Source: Pandoraea norimbergensis (GTDB lineage Bacteria; Pseudomonadota; Gammaproteobacteria; Burkholderiales; Burkholderiaceae). From it: 64,000 nucleotides of DNA. The position numbers and the translations under genes are program-made. Positions 1 to 9,773 of this stretch are shown here, one piece after another. Numbering within the stretch: position 1 is the stretch's first letter; each line of letters begins with the position of its first letter. The stretch is from contig NZ_CP013480.3 in the NCBI RefSeq assembly GCF_001465545.3, forward strand, positions 3,472,001-3,536,000. The letters run 5' to 3'. The notes below the pieces were generated by a model. It was not told the DNA's origin and made no database searches. It worked only from the letters and a program-made list of their open reading frames with translations.

Positions 1-3000
1 CAATTCCTCGCCGAAGTGCTCCGCCACCTGGTCGTAGGCGGCTTGATCGCCACGGTTCGGCGACTTCTCGGAAATGAGGTCGATGGCCCAGCGGAACGCG
101 CCCTTGTAGAGCTTCAGGCGATCCACGATGTCCGGCGGCAGCGTTACCGGCGTGGCCTTCTCTTCGCGGTCAGGAACCACGATTTGCTCACCCACGTCCT
201 CGGCGCTCTTGATGGTGGCCACCTCGCCGATGGCCTTGCGCAGCACGCCCACGTTGTTCAGGCCCACGAACACGTCGGTGGTGCGCGCCACGCCGTCCAT
301 CGTCACGTCGTCCTGGTTCTCCTTGGCGCACATCATTTCCATGAAGTTGTCGGCGCCCCGGATGCCCAGGCACATATCATTGACGCGCTCGTGGCCGGCG
401 GCCAGAGACAGCATCGCGTACATTTCCAGCGGGCTATTGGTGATCGGCGTGGCCGTCAGCATGAGCACGCCATCCTTGCGCTCGGACTTACCACGGATGA
501 ACCAGGCTTTGGCCTGCGCGTCGATACCGCGCCGGGACGCCGGCGACAGGGACAGGAACTTGGCGCTCTTGAAGTCCACCGTCTGGGCGGAGTTCTTGAA
601 GACGTGCGCCTCGTCGAATACCACGCTGTCGATGCCCATGTCTTCGAGGTACGGCGCGCCGCCGCGCTTGTCCGACAGGACGGCCAGTAGGCCCGCCTGC
701 TTGCCCTTGGCGCGCTCGTCCTCCTTCTTGTCCATGCTCTCGGCGAAGCTGGCGTCAGCCTGGCGCATGAACGCCTCGTAAGCGCTGATGGTGTCGTCGC
801 GCAGCCGGATCCGCTCGAACGCTTCGAGGGTCATAAAAATCTTGCTGTGGCGGTTCTCCATCACCGCCGTCAGGTCGGTGTCGAAGTTGGACGAACTGAC
901 GGTCGCCTTGCCGTCCTTGCCCACACGCAGACCGATGAACAGGCAATCGTCGGTGCTGGCATAGGCGCGCGAGGCTTCCTTGCGCCAGTTCGACAGCACG
1001 GAGTTGGGCACGACGAAGGCCGTCTTGGCCTTGACGCCGATGCTCTGGGCGTACTGGGTCGCTGCCAGCGCCGTGAAGGTCTTGCCCAGGCCCACGCCGA
1101 AGCCGTTGATGCCGCCGAATTCACGGCTGGTTTTGCGCACGTAGGAATTCTGGTAGCCGTGCAAGGTGAGGTTGGGATTCATGCCGGGAATCGGCATCGG
1201 GGCCTCGTCCTCCACCTGGCGGAAACGCAGCTTCGCGGGGTCGGATGCGATGGCTTCCAGGCGGGCCACGATGGCGCGGTTGCCGCGCACCCAGCCGTTG
1301 AACTGCTCGTTGGCGGTATTCACCATGCGGCGCAGCTCTTGCAGGGCCTTGGCGTCCTCCATGCCCAGCTTGACGCCGCCCAGGGTGATCGTGCCGTTCT
1401 TCAGGTAGTCGCCGATGCGGTTCAGCAGCTTTTCGCGGTCGGTGAGATTGCTCCCCGGCACGTCGATGTCCACGCGCTTCTCGCCCGTGCGCTCGTCGTA
1501 GATGACGGCGGCGGACGGATGCACGAAGCGGCGCAGGAAGTCGGCCTTCTCTTCCAGGGAGACGTGCGGGCTGAACAGGTTGAAGGTCAGCTTCGACACA
1601 TCCACCTTGTCGATGCGGGCGGCGGCGTCCATCTTCTGGCGCAGCAGCTTGGCCCGCACTTCCTCGGTGGCCGCGCTGGCGATGTCGGCATCCACGCGCG
1701 TCAGGAAGTCGGCGTAGTTGCCCACGTAGTAATCGTCCGCGCGCGTGACGCTCTTGCCGTCCGGCGACAGGCACCAGGCCGGGTCGGCGTGCGGGTCGAA
1801 GCTCTCGCCGTAGATGGCCTTGGCGTCGTCCAGTCCGGCCCAGATGGATTTCGTCTTGTAGCGCAAGCCCTCGAAGGTGGAATCCGCCGTGGTTTCGACG
1901 CTCGGGGCTGCCTGCTGCACGTCGCCGCGCCAGACTGCCGAAAATCCGGTCTTCTTCTGGTAGTGGTTGCCGATGGTCAGCAGGCCGTCGCGCAACTTCC
2001 CGCCCAGCGCCGACGGGCGCTTCTTGGCGACGCCGGCGACGCGCTGCATGGCGTCGGACAGGGCCGGATACTCGGCCAAGAAATTGACGCCGGTTTCCTC
2101 GCCCAGGCGCTCTTGAAGCACCTGGGCGGCGGCCATGCCGACGATGCCGGCGTTCCAGAACTGGGCGCGGTCAGCATCGGTCTTCAGGCGGCGAATCTCG
2201 GCCATCGCGCCGCGCAGCCAGTCGGGAATGTCCAGCGACTGCGAGGTTTCCACCATGTAATTGACGCACTTCTCGGCGTCCGGCCAGGTGATAGCGGCCT
2301 CGAAGGCATCGTAGGGGCTCTTCAGCTTGCCCACCATGTCAGCCATGCTGGCGCTGTCCTCGCTGCGCGCCATTGGAACCCAGCGGCCATCCTGCATTTG
2401 CAGGGTCTGCCCAGCCTGGGTGATGGTGTCGCCGTCGCGGTAGATGATGGGCGTGGTTTCAGCCTCGCCCAGCACGTCCCAATTCACGCGCGAATCAGGG
2501 AAGCGTTTGAGCATCCGCGCGATTTCGCTGATGGGGGCCTTGGTGATGACGCGATCCACATCGCGGAACTTGGCCGGGTCTTTGGGCACGAACTCGCCCA
2601 ATACGAACCGCTTGCCCTCGCCGTCGAAGTAGCGGCCCTCGATGAAGGGCTGCCACTGCACGTTCGTCTCGATCAGCACCTTGGGGGACTGCTCGCGCAG
2701 CTCGGCGATCTTGTCCAGGGTGTCGCGGCTGTATTTTCGGAACGCGATCACGTCCGTCATGGTGTCCGCGCTGGCCGTGCCGAACACGGCATTGGGGAGC
2801 CGGTAGGCCCCCAGGAACTCCGCGACGTAGCTGGCCTTGACGCGCAGTTCTTCTTCCTTGCCGCCCTTGCCGGAGACGCAGCGCGGCGGCGTGATGAACA
2901 CGGCCAGGCCGCCCGGCTTCAGCTTTTCCAGCGAGCGCAGGATGAAGTAGTTTTGCAGCGGTTCCTTCTGGTAGCGGCTGTCCAGCAATTGGTTCCCGCC

Positions 3001-3786
3001 ACGGTCAGCGACGCCGCCAAAGGGGACATTCGTCACCACCGCGTCGTACTGCTCGTCCGGCGTGGCTGCGGCCACCTTCTCGAACGGGGAAACCGTCGCG
3101 GTGTAGCCAGGGCCATCATTCACCAGGCCGTTGATGCGGCCCGACGTTTCATTCAGCTCCACCGCGTCGATAGCGGCGGACAGGGGCGCAGTCGCGCCGA
3201 AGACGCCCACGCCAGCGCACGGGTCGAGCACCTTGCCGCCGGAGAAGCCCAGCTCTCCCATGAGCTCCCAGACGCCTTCGGCGATGGGCTTGGGGGTGTA
3301 ATACTCGTAGGCGCTGCCCTTCTTGCCGTCGGCGCCGATGAGCGCGCCGCCGGTGCCGGAATACTTCGCCAGAACCAGCTTTTCTTCCGGCGTCAGGCGC
3401 GCCGCATCCACTTCGCCAGTGTCGATGCGACGGAGCAAAGCCATCGCAGCGGTGTTGTCCTTCTTGCGCTGGGCCGGCTTGCGGTTAGGGTCAAACTCGT
3501 AATACTGGGCAGTCTGGTTGCGCGGCGCAGGCGGGGCGTCATCGCCGGCGGCGGCATCCGTCGGCGCGGCAGTTTCAGCCTGGGCGGTAGCGCCCCCCGT
3601 GGCCGTTTGGGCCGCGCCCAGTTCGACGCGGATCTGGTTCGCGCGCGCGGCCAGCTTCAGGCGCGCAAGCGCGTTGTCGGCATCCTTCAGACCCGCCTTG
3701 ACGCGGGCGAGCTCGCCCACCAGTTTCAGCCGTGCCAGCACGCCACCTTTTCCCACGGCGCTATCGAAGGCGATACGGTTCAGCAT
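1..3786 (-). CDS. DarB-like antirestriction methyltransferase-helicase (C-terminus beyond left edge)
   Basis: At least 1262 residues with no stop before the left edge. The N-terminal third carries an adenine-methylase-like fold: DPCAGVG (about residues 187-193, SAM binding) and TNVPFGG (about 252-258), the NVPF variant of the NPPY motif used by phage mega-methylases. The C-terminal part is an SF2/Snf2-type helicase: Walker A GVGLGKT (about 896-902) and a DEAH box in VFDEAHVF (about 1055-1062), followed by a TATPITNS motif III-like segment. This order matches the P1 DarB class, which is packaged in the virion, enters with the DNA and protects it from type I restriction in cis. It starts 13 bases after the stop of the polyvalent DarA-like gene, with an AGGGAAG ribosome site, so the two are co-expressed. 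Family placement is from motifs; virion packaging is inferred from P1. Confidence 0.8.
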   Translation of the reverse strand, partial: MLNRIAFDSAVGKGGVLARLKLVGELARVKAGLKDADNALARLKLAARANQIRVELGAAQTATGGATAQAETAAPTDAAAGDDAPPAPRNQTAQYYEFDPNRKPAQRKKDNTAAMALLRRIDTGEVDAARLTPEEKLVLAKYSGTGGALIGADGKKGSAYEYYTPKPIAEGVWELMGELGFSGGKVLDPCAGVGVFGATAPLSAAIDAVELNETSGRINGLVNDGPGYTATVSPFEKVAAATPDEQYDAVVTNVPFGGVADRGGNQLLDSRYQKEPLQNYFILRSLEKLKPGGLAVFITPPRCVSGKGGKEEELRVKASYVAEFLGAYRLPNAVFGTASADTMTDVIAFRKYSRDTLDKIAELREQSPKVLIETNVQWQPFIEGRYFDGEGKRFVLGEFVPKDPAKFRDVDRVITKAPISEIARMLKRFPDSRVNWDVLGEAETTPIIYRDGDTITQAGQTLQMQDGRWVPMARSEDSASMADMVGKLKSPYDAFEAAITWPDAEKCVNYMVETSQSLDIPDWLRGAMAEIRRLKTDADRAQFWNAGIVGMAAAQVLQERLGEETGVNFLAEYPALSDAMQRVAGVAKKRPSALGGKLRDGLLTIGNHYQKKTGFSAVWRGDVQQAAPSVETTADSTFEGLRYKTKSIWAGLDDAKAIYGESFDPHADPAWCLSPDGKSVTRADDYYVGNYADFLTRVDADIASAATEEVRAKLLRQKMDAAARIDKVDVSKLTFNLFSPHVSLEEKADFLRRFVHPSAAVIYDERTGEKRVDIDVPGSNLTDREKLLNRIGDYLKNGTITLGGVKLGMEDAKALQELRRMVNTANEQFNGWVRGNRAIVARLEAIASDPAKLRFRQVEDEAPMPIPGMNPNLTLHGYQNSYVRKTSREFGGINGFGVGLGKTFTALAATQYAQSIGVKAKTAFVVPNSVLSNWRKEASRAYASTDDCLFIGLRVGKDGKATVSSSNFDTDLTAVMENRHSKIFMTLEAFERIRLRDDTISAYEAFMRQADASFAESMDKKEDERAKGKQAGLLAVLSDKRGGAPYLEDMGIDSVVFDEAHVFKNSAQTVDFKSAKFLSLSPASRRGIDAQAKAWFIRGKSERKDGVLMLTATPITNSPLEMYAMLSLAAGHERVNDMCLGIRGADNFMEMMCAKENQDDVTMDGVARTTDVFVGLNNVGVLRKAIGEVATIKSAEDVGEQIVVPDREEKATPVTLPPDIVDRLKLYKGAFRWAIDLISEKSPNRGDQAAYDQVAEHFGEEL

Positions 3787-3799
3787 GTCTTTCTTCCCT

Positions 3800-6700
3800 T
3801 CAGGAGAGGTTGGCGGTAGCGGCCAGCATGGCGTTCTGGTAGGTAGCCACGGCTTGCTCGAACAGGGTCACAAGCGCGGGGTCGTCTTGGTTGCGGTTGA
3901 AGGCGGCTTCCAGCGTGTCGGCGAGGTCAGGGGCCAGAATGTCGGGCACCGTGCCGTCGATGACGGACTGGAACAGGGCGCGGTCGGCATCCTTCTGCGG
4001 ATCGGCCTGGCCGTCGCCAGCACCGCGCTTGGCGGCCTCGGCGTCCGCAATGGCGATGGCCGCTCCAACATCGGTCGTCCGGCCAATCTCGGCTGCCGCG
4101 CCCGTGATGCCGCCACTAAAGCCCACGGTGAGGCGCACCACAAAGCCGTCTTCAGTCACCCGGATGTTGAACTGAAGTTTCTTGTCGCCAGCCTGCACCG
4201 AGCGCACGTAGTCGTTGTTCAGAACGCGGCTGAAGCCGGCGGCGATCAACTCGGGAACGTCCGGCGAAATGTCGGGCAGCGCATCCGGTGCGGCGGTTTG
4301 CTGCGGCTGCTCTTCGGCGGCAGTCTTGCCGCGAATTTGCCCGATGGTCTTGGGGTTGAAGTGAAAGTCCAGTTCCACGCCGGCCTCCGTGAGTTCGTAG
4401 ATGCTGATGTAGCCCAGCTCGCCGCCATCGCCGTACAAGTCGGCCAGGCCGAACGCCTGCTCGGTTCCGGTTCCCTCCATGTCCTTCTCGGTGATGTACC
4501 AGTCGCCAGCGCCACGGAAGTAGTGCAGGTGGGCCACGGCCTCGTCGCCCTTGCCGTCCTGGTCGTAGGTCTTCGGCATGGTGGCGATGACGCCGGCCAG
4601 CTCCTTCATCTTGTCCGCGAAGAACTGCCATTCCTCGCCCATCAGCCCGGCGATGACGGCCTTGTTTTGGGCTTCCGACATCCAGCGGTTCATGCCGGTG
4701 TCGGTCAGCACCTTGAGCGCGTCCATGCGGTCTTTCGCCGGGCCGGTGAAGGCTTCAGCCTGCGCGGTGGTGGGCTGCTCTTCAGCAGAGAACAGGGCCT
4801 CCACCATTTCCGGGGCATCGTCTTCGGAATACATGAACGGGCGGCCCTCGCTGCCCTTCACGCGCTCGTCGCCGGCCTCGCCGACATACACCATCGCCTT
4901 GCCGTCGTCGCCGATGTCGATGCGGCCCAGCACCTGGTCGCCCTTCTTGACCTTGCCCACGTAGCCGTCGTCATCCACTCCGTCCAGCGCGGGCGACTGC
5001 TCGGGCTTCGCGCCCGCGCGCCCGGTCAGTCGGTCGCTGATGGCGCGGGCATCGTTGGCAAATGCACCTATGCGATCCGTTTCCTCTTGCGTCATTTCCA
5101 CACCGGAAAGCGACGCTCCGAAAGACATCACCGAACGCAGCGGCACGAGCGCACTATCGAAGGTGGCGATTTCGCTCACGCTGTCCAGCGCAGCGGCGAA
5201 CTTCTCATCCGACGCGAGGAAGACGCTGAAGTTGTTGAGCAGGGCCTTGGTGGCCGCGACGGCGCGCACCTCGGTTTCAACCTCGAAACCGGCGGCGCTG
5301 TCCAGGGCCGTCTCCACGTCGAACGTAGCCCCGACTTCGGCTTCGTCCGGCTCGTAGTCGCCCTCGGTCAGGATGGCGATGGCTTCCTCAATGCTGGCCG
5401 CTACCTCGGCTTCGAGGTCGGCTTGCTCGGTGTTGCCCTCGCTGCGGTTGATGGGCTCGTTGTTCTTCGCCACATCCAGCGCCTGTTGCAGGGCAGCGAC
5501 GGCGTGGCCGGTATCGTCGAGCGACGCGACAAGATCCCGGCCCTCGTTCGTCAGCCAGTTGTAGCCGTCACGGCGCTCGATGTAGCCGCGCTCCACCAGC
5601 GAATCTCGGGACGCCTTGGACGGCACATCGCCGTCCTCGATCTTGGGGTTCTTCTTCATGGCGCGCAGCGTGTCGAACTCGCCGCCGTCAAATTGCTCAC
5701 CGGCGATGGTATGGACGGAATCCATCGCAGCGCCGGCGAACTCGCCCCACTCGATTTCCGCGCCGTGGCGCTTGGCGGCCTCGTCCATGCCCTTCGCGGT
5801 CACGAACGGCGAGTAGTCGCCCTTCAGCACGGATTCCGACAGCCAGAGCTTGAATTCGTCGGTAGCACTGGTGAAACGGTAGGCTTCATCGACGGCGGCG
5901 ATTTTCTCGGCGTCGGTCTTCTCGGACTGCGGCTCGGCCACGCCCAGCGATTCCAGCGCCTGGCGCAGGCCGCCGAAGGCCAGCGCGGCCTTCAGGAAGC
6001 CGTTGAAGTTCTTGCTCTTCAGGCCCGTGATGCGGTCGCCCTTGCGCACGTAGTACGAGGTCGCGGCGCCGCGCTTGCGTGCCACCACCTCGCCGAAGCC
6101 CTGCTCGAAGAGCGATTTCACGAAGTCCTGCCCGTTGCTGACGGTGCCTTCGGTCGTGCGCACGCTGATGGAGGTCAGCCCGTTCCAGGCCCACTTCAGG
6201 TTGTCGTCGCGGCGCTTGGCTTCTTGGGCCTCGCTGCGTTGCGCTTCCAGTTCGGCGCGCTTTTCAGCGGTGATGCCCGCCCATTCGTCGATCTGCGGGC
6301 GACGGTCGCGCTGGGTCTTCGCCAGCTTGATGCCCGTGGCGCGCTCGAAAATCTCGGCGCTGGACTTGTTGTCGAGGTTGCTCAAGATGCTCCACGCCAG
6401 CGCGGCGTCCTTCGCCTCGATGGCGGCGACGATTTGCGGGGTCTGGCTGCCGGTGTCGATGCCGGCCTTGTGGAAGACGGCGGTGGCCACGTCGGCGAGC
6501 GGCGTTTCCGGGGTCAGCGCGGCGACTTCCGACGTGCCCTTGGCGATCAGGCGTTCCTTGGCGATGGACTGAATCCGGTCGCGCGCGGAAGCGGCGGCGT
6601 CCAGGGCGGCACTCCACGCGGCGAAGCCGGGATCTTCGCGCAGGCTGGAAAGGCGCTCGTCCCAGGTCTTGATGCCGCCAGCTTCCAGCGCCTGCGACGC

Positions 6701-9040
6701 CTTGCCGATGATGTCGTACTGGCCGGCGCGAGACGCGACGCCCAGTTTGTCGAGCTCGGCGCGCATGGTCTGGGTGTCGATGATGCCGTCCCAATTCACC
6801 GCAGCGACGGCGGCATTGATCACTGCGGCGGCGGCGCCGAACGACTGCACGTAGGCGTCGATCAGCTTCTGGGCGTCGTCCTGCTGGCCGGTTGCCTTGC
6901 TGAAAAGAATGTCCTCGCCCTTGACCAGCTTGAGCTTGGCGCGCACGTCATCCACGGTCAGAGACTTCCCGGCGAAGGCGTCGCCCATTCCGACGAACAC
7001 ATCGGAACGCAGCCATTCCACGATTTCGGCGGGCGTGCCTGCCCGCTCGCGGCCTAGGGTGCCGTCCTTGACGTGCGCCAGGTAGGCTCCGCCCTGCTCG
7101 GTCAGCGTCAGGTAGTCGTTGCTGCGAGACTTGCCCAGCAGGTACACGGCGGCGTATTTCTCGCCGAAAGAGCCTTCCCACCACTTGGCCGACTTCTTGG
7201 CCTGCTCGGCAGCGGCTTCGTCCCCGCCAAGCTCCTTCAGCAGGGCTTCGTCCTCTTCGGGCGTCGTCGCCGGGCTGGTGTCCTCGGCCACGGTGTAGCC
7301 GGCCTCGCGCAGTTGCGCGATGGTCGGTGCAGCATGGGCGGCCAGCACCTTGCCGCCTTCAGCGCCCGGCGTGGCGTTGATAGTGCTCCACGCCTTTTCG
7401 CCTTCCGGCGTGTTCGGGAAGAACGACGTGAAGAGGCCGTCGGCGCTGTTGCGATAGGTGATGTCGGGTTTCTGCTGCGCCTCCTTCGCGGCCTGTACGC
7501 GGCGCGCCACCTCTGCCATCGCCGCCGCATCCACCTGGGCGGCGTAGTCTTCCGGCGTCTTGGTCAGGTCGTCGTCGATGCCGTTCATGGCCCAGCCGGC
7601 GACGTTGCGGCCCGCGCCGACGTGCGTAAAGGTCGGCTGCACTTCGGCGTCGCCCTTGTAAAGGCGGGTATCGCTCGGCTCGCGGCCCTCCCAGCCCAGC
7701 GCGCGCAGGGCATTTCGGACGGCAACGATGCGGCCCTGGAAGAAGGCGTCGAGGCGGTCTTGCCAGTAGAGTTGCAGGGCTTCGTCGCCGCGCACCTTGG
7801 CGTAGCCCTCGGGCGTGGTCGGGTCGAACTCCGGCTTACCCTCGGCGGCCACCTTCGCCACTTCGAGTTCATGCTGGGCGGTCGCCAGTTCGGTTTCCAG
7901 GGTGGCGATTTCGTCCTTCAGGGTCTGGATGTTCTGCATCCGGGCCGCGCGCGTGGCATTCACGCGCTGGAACGCCTCGCTGTTCTTCTCGGCCAGGCGC
8001 ATGATGCGGCGCGCCACCTCGCGGATGTTCAGGTCGGCGCCGCGCTCCGGCGCGACGACGATGGTGATGTCCTTCTTGTTCAGCAGCCATTTCCACGAGA
8101 TAACCTCGTCCGCCGGGGCCATCTTGTTCGGCGTCACGTCGGGGTTGTGGAAGAAGATGGTCACGGTCTGGCCGTCGGACAGCTCGAAAATGGCCGCCAC
8201 GTTGGCGACGCCGCGCTGCTTGAACGGGTCGGTGACTTGCAGGGCGATTGGCTTCACCTTGTCGCCGGTGCGCTCCATGATGCCGCGCAGCAGTTCCATC
8301 CGGCGTTCCAGCTTGGCGTAGGGCGTCACCAGCGCGTCGAAGGCCAGTGCGCCATCGGCGTCGTCGATGATTTCCTGGGCGGTCACGGCATCCAGAAGAA
8401 GGCCCTCGCCGCTGTCGGAGCGCCGGATGTCGTACAGCACCTTGTCCAAGGTGGTGTCGTAGGGCAGCGCGTCGGTGTTCCAGTGAGTTTTCTTCATGGT
8501 GTCAAGTCCTTCCTTGGGTAGGGTGTCGGCCCGAAGCGGGCTCTTCAGGTCGCCGTTGTCCAGCCACCACTTGAGTTGAGAAAGAGAGGCCGGGACGATG
8601 CTTTCCAGCCCGTCCCAGCCGCGTTCGTAGCTGTTCAAGTAGGCGGCGCGCGCCGATGCCAGGTCGGGAAAGGCGAGCATGACTTTGTGCTCGTCGAACT
8701 GGCCGCCGATGTTCTGGTTGATGACGTAGGCCCGCTCCGATTCGGGTAGCGGGCCGATGAAGCAATCCACGCCGTCGCCGTCCGCGCCGGTTGTGCCGCC
8801 GATGTAGCCGTAGTGCGCCGCCATGCGGCTAGACCACGCCTTGCCAGTCTTTTCATCCACGCCGGAGCGCGTGCTTCCGCGCGGCTGCTCGATGGCAAGA
8901 TTCAGGCCGTACAGGCTCACCCGCCCCACCTTGTAGTTGCCGGCGCGGCACTGGGCTTCCGACGGTTCAGGCGTCAGGTTTTGGCCGAATGCGCCCTCGT
9001 GGGCGGCGCGCTCGATGAGGTGGAGAGGGGTATGGGACAT
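3800..9040 (-). CDS. Giant polyvalent protein: pyrophosphatase-like N-domain plus DarA-N-like domain
   Basis: 1746 residues from the ATG at 9040; an in-frame ATG lies further upstream. Residues ~35-165 resemble the inorganic-pyrophosphatase-like domain of phage polyvalent proteins, with an acidic DGDGVD (87-92) close to the family I PPase signature. Residues ~245-355 resemble the DarA N-terminal domain (DGQTVTIFFHNPD). A long region without recognisable domains follows, rich in acidic and helical segments, with a short coiled coil near 385-410. Polyvalent proteins are typically ejected with phage DNA and counter host defences. An in-frame ATG at residue 182 has its own Shine-Dalgarno, so a shorter product is possible. 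It sits between the spike genes and the DarB-like gene, as expected for a late, virion-packaged protein. Individual functions are not proven. Confidence 0.7.
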   Translation of the reverse strand: MSHTPLHLIERAAHEGAFGQNLTPEPSEAQCRAGNYKVGRVSLYGLNLAIEQPRGSTRSGVDEKTGKAWSSRMAAHYGYIGGTTGADGDGVDCFIGPLPESERAYVINQNIGGQFDEHKVMLAFPDLASARAAYLNSYERGWDGLESIVPASLSQLKWWLDNGDLKSPLRADTLPKEGLDTMKKTHWNTDALPYDTTLDKVLYDIRRSDSGEGLLLDAVTAQEIIDDADGALAFDALVTPYAKLERRMELLRGIMERTGDKVKPIALQVTDPFKQRGVANVAAIFELSDGQTVTIFFHNPDVTPNKMAPADEVISWKWLLNKKDITIVVAPERGADLNIREVARRIMRLAEKNSEAFQRVNATRAARMQNIQTLKDEIATLETELATAQHELEVAKVAAEGKPEFDPTTPEGYAKVRGDEALQLYWQDRLDAFFQGRIVAVRNALRALGWEGREPSDTRLYKGDAEVQPTFTHVGAGRNVAGWAMNGIDDDLTKTPEDYAAQVDAAAMAEVARRVQAAKEAQQKPDITYRNSADGLFTSFFPNTPEGEKAWSTINATPGAEGGKVLAAHAAPTIAQLREAGYTVAEDTSPATTPEEDEALLKELGGDEAAAEQAKKSAKWWEGSFGEKYAAVYLLGKSRSNDYLTLTEQGGAYLAHVKDGTLGRERAGTPAEIVEWLRSDVFVGMGDAFAGKSLTVDDVRAKLKLVKGEDILFSKATGQQDDAQKLIDAYVQSFGAAAAVINAAVAAVNWDGIIDTQTMRAELDKLGVASRAGQYDIIGKASQALEAGGIKTWDERLSSLREDPGFAAWSAALDAAASARDRIQSIAKERLIAKGTSEVAALTPETPLADVATAVFHKAGIDTGSQTPQIVAAIEAKDAALAWSILSNLDNKSSAEIFERATGIKLAKTQRDRRPQIDEWAGITAEKRAELEAQRSEAQEAKRRDDNLKWAWNGLTSISVRTTEGTVSNGQDFVKSLFEQGFGEVVARKRGAATSYYVRKGDRITGLKSKNFNGFLKAALAFGGLRQALESLGVAEPQSEKTDAEKIAAVDEAYRFTSATDEFKLWLSESVLKGDYSPFVTAKGMDEAAKRHGAEIEWGEFAGAAMDSVHTIAGEQFDGGEFDTLRAMKKNPKIEDGDVPSKASRDSLVERGYIERRDGYNWLTNEGRDLVASLDDTGHAVAALQQALDVAKNNEPINRSEGNTEQADLEAEVAASIEEAIAILTEGDYEPDEAEVGATFDVETALDSAAGFEVETEVRAVAATKALLNNFSVFLASDEKFAAALDSVSEIATFDSALVPLRSVMSFGASLSGVEMTQEETDRIGAFANDARAISDRLTGRAGAKPEQSPALDGVDDDGYVGKVKKGDQVLGRIDIGDDGKAMVYVGEAGDERVKGSEGRPFMYSEDDAPEMVEALFSAEEQPTTAQAEAFTGPAKDRMDALKVLTDTGMNRWMSEAQNKAVIAGLMGEEWQFFADKMKELAGVIATMPKTYDQDGKGDEAVAHLHYFRGAGDWYITEKDMEGTGTEQAFGLADLYGDGGELGYISIYELTEAGVELDFHFNPKTIGQIRGKTAAEEQPQQTAAPDALPDISPDVPELIAAGFSRVLNNDYVRSVQAGDKKLQFNIRVTEDGFVVRLTVGFSGGITGAAAEIGRTTDVGAAIAIADAEAAKRGAGDGQADPQKDADRALFQSVIDGTVPDILAPDLADTLEAAFNRNQDDPALVTLFEQAVATYQNAMLAATANLS

Positions 9041-9068
9041 GCAGGCATGGTATGGCCCGCGTTGCCCG

Positions 9069-9278
9069 TTATTTCGGGTGGTTTTCCGCCTCAATGTCGG
9101 CGGCAAGCTGATGGATGGTGATGCAGATGTCGGCCAGGTCGCGGCCAGCTTTCGACTTCTTGGAGAGGCCCCCGAAGTAGTCCAGCTCGGCGGCGATGTC
9201 GGCCATTTCGTCGGCCATCGCGCGCAGCCGCTTGGCCGGCGCTTCCGGCGGCGACTGCGGCGCGGGACTGCTGCTCAT
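9069..9278 (-). CDS. Small phage protein, unknown function
   Basis: 69 residues. The N-terminus is proline/alanine-rich and the remainder is predicted helical (MADEMADIAAELDYF; DLADICITIHQLAADIEAE). No motif is recognised. It starts 4 bases downstream of the DarA-related gene and ends about 28 bases before the start of the giant polyvalent gene, so it belongs to the same late operon. It could be a small virion or chaperone protein for the ejected proteins; that is only context. Confidence 0.6.
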   Translation of the reverse strand: MSSSPAPQSPPEAPAKRLRAMADEMADIAAELDYFGGLSKKSKAGRDLADICITIHQLAADIEAENHPK

Positions 9279-9282
9279 GGCA

Positions 9283-9762
9283 TCAGGCGGCGGGGGCGAG
9301 GCTGGCGATCTGCTCGCGCACGGAGGCGATAGATTCCTTCAGCGCGTCGCGCTTCTGGGTCAGCACCTGCTCCATCTTCGGCGCGGCGGTGCGGATCCCG
9401 ACGGGCGGCCTTACCTTCGCGGCGGCGAGCACCTTCTGGAACTTCACGCGCCCGGCGTCCATCGCCTGCACGATTTCGGCGATGGCCTTCACATGGTCGT
9501 CCTGGTTCTTGATGGGGAGCACCTTGCCATTCACCAGTACCTGGAAGATGTCGCCGGACTGCTTGATGCGCAACACCACTTGCTGGGAATCGGCGAAGGT
9601 CAGCGTCATTTCCCGGTAGGTGATGCCGGACGAACGCTTCACGGTGGTCGGCACGTCCTGCTGCACCACATTCGCGCCGGCGCGCGAGAAGTAGCGAACG
9701 GCCTGCTTGGCGGCCTTGTCTTTGGCCGACAGGTCTTCAAAGCTGAAAAGCAGGTTCTTCAT
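9283..9762 (-). CDS. Small DarA-N-related protein (possible antirestriction accessory)
   Basis: 159 residues from ATG 9762, preceded by GAAAGGAAACACC. The central part (FADSQQVVLRIKQSGDIFQVLVNG) has the same alternating pattern as the DarA-N region of the neighbouring giant protein (DGQTVTIFF). It is followed by a conserved-looking LPIKNQDD and a helical, charged C-terminus. I infer a stand-alone relative of the defence-against-restriction family; P1 likewise groups several small Dar/Hdf/Ddr genes. The operon position between spike and polyvalent genes supports a virion-associated role. The similarity is by eye and needs a profile search. Confidence 0.5.
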   Translation of the reverse strand: MKNLLFSFEDLSAKDKAAKQAVRYFSRAGANVVQQDVPTTVKRSSGITYREMTLTFADSQQVVLRIKQSGDIFQVLVNGKVLPIKNQDDHVKAIAEIVQAMDAGRVKFQKVLAAAKVRPPVGIRTAAPKMEQVLTQKRDALKESIASVREQIASLAPAA

Positions 9763-9773
9763 GGTGTTTCCTT

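Noticed and set aside
847..3819. A plus-strand open frame of 990 codons opposite the DarB-like gene (and similar long ones at 3518-7057, 14683-17093, 16654-20901)
   Set aside because: They are antisense to well-supported minus-strand phage genes, are rich in Arg, His, Ala and Val in the way GC-rich shadow frames are, and show no domain pattern or ribosome sites.
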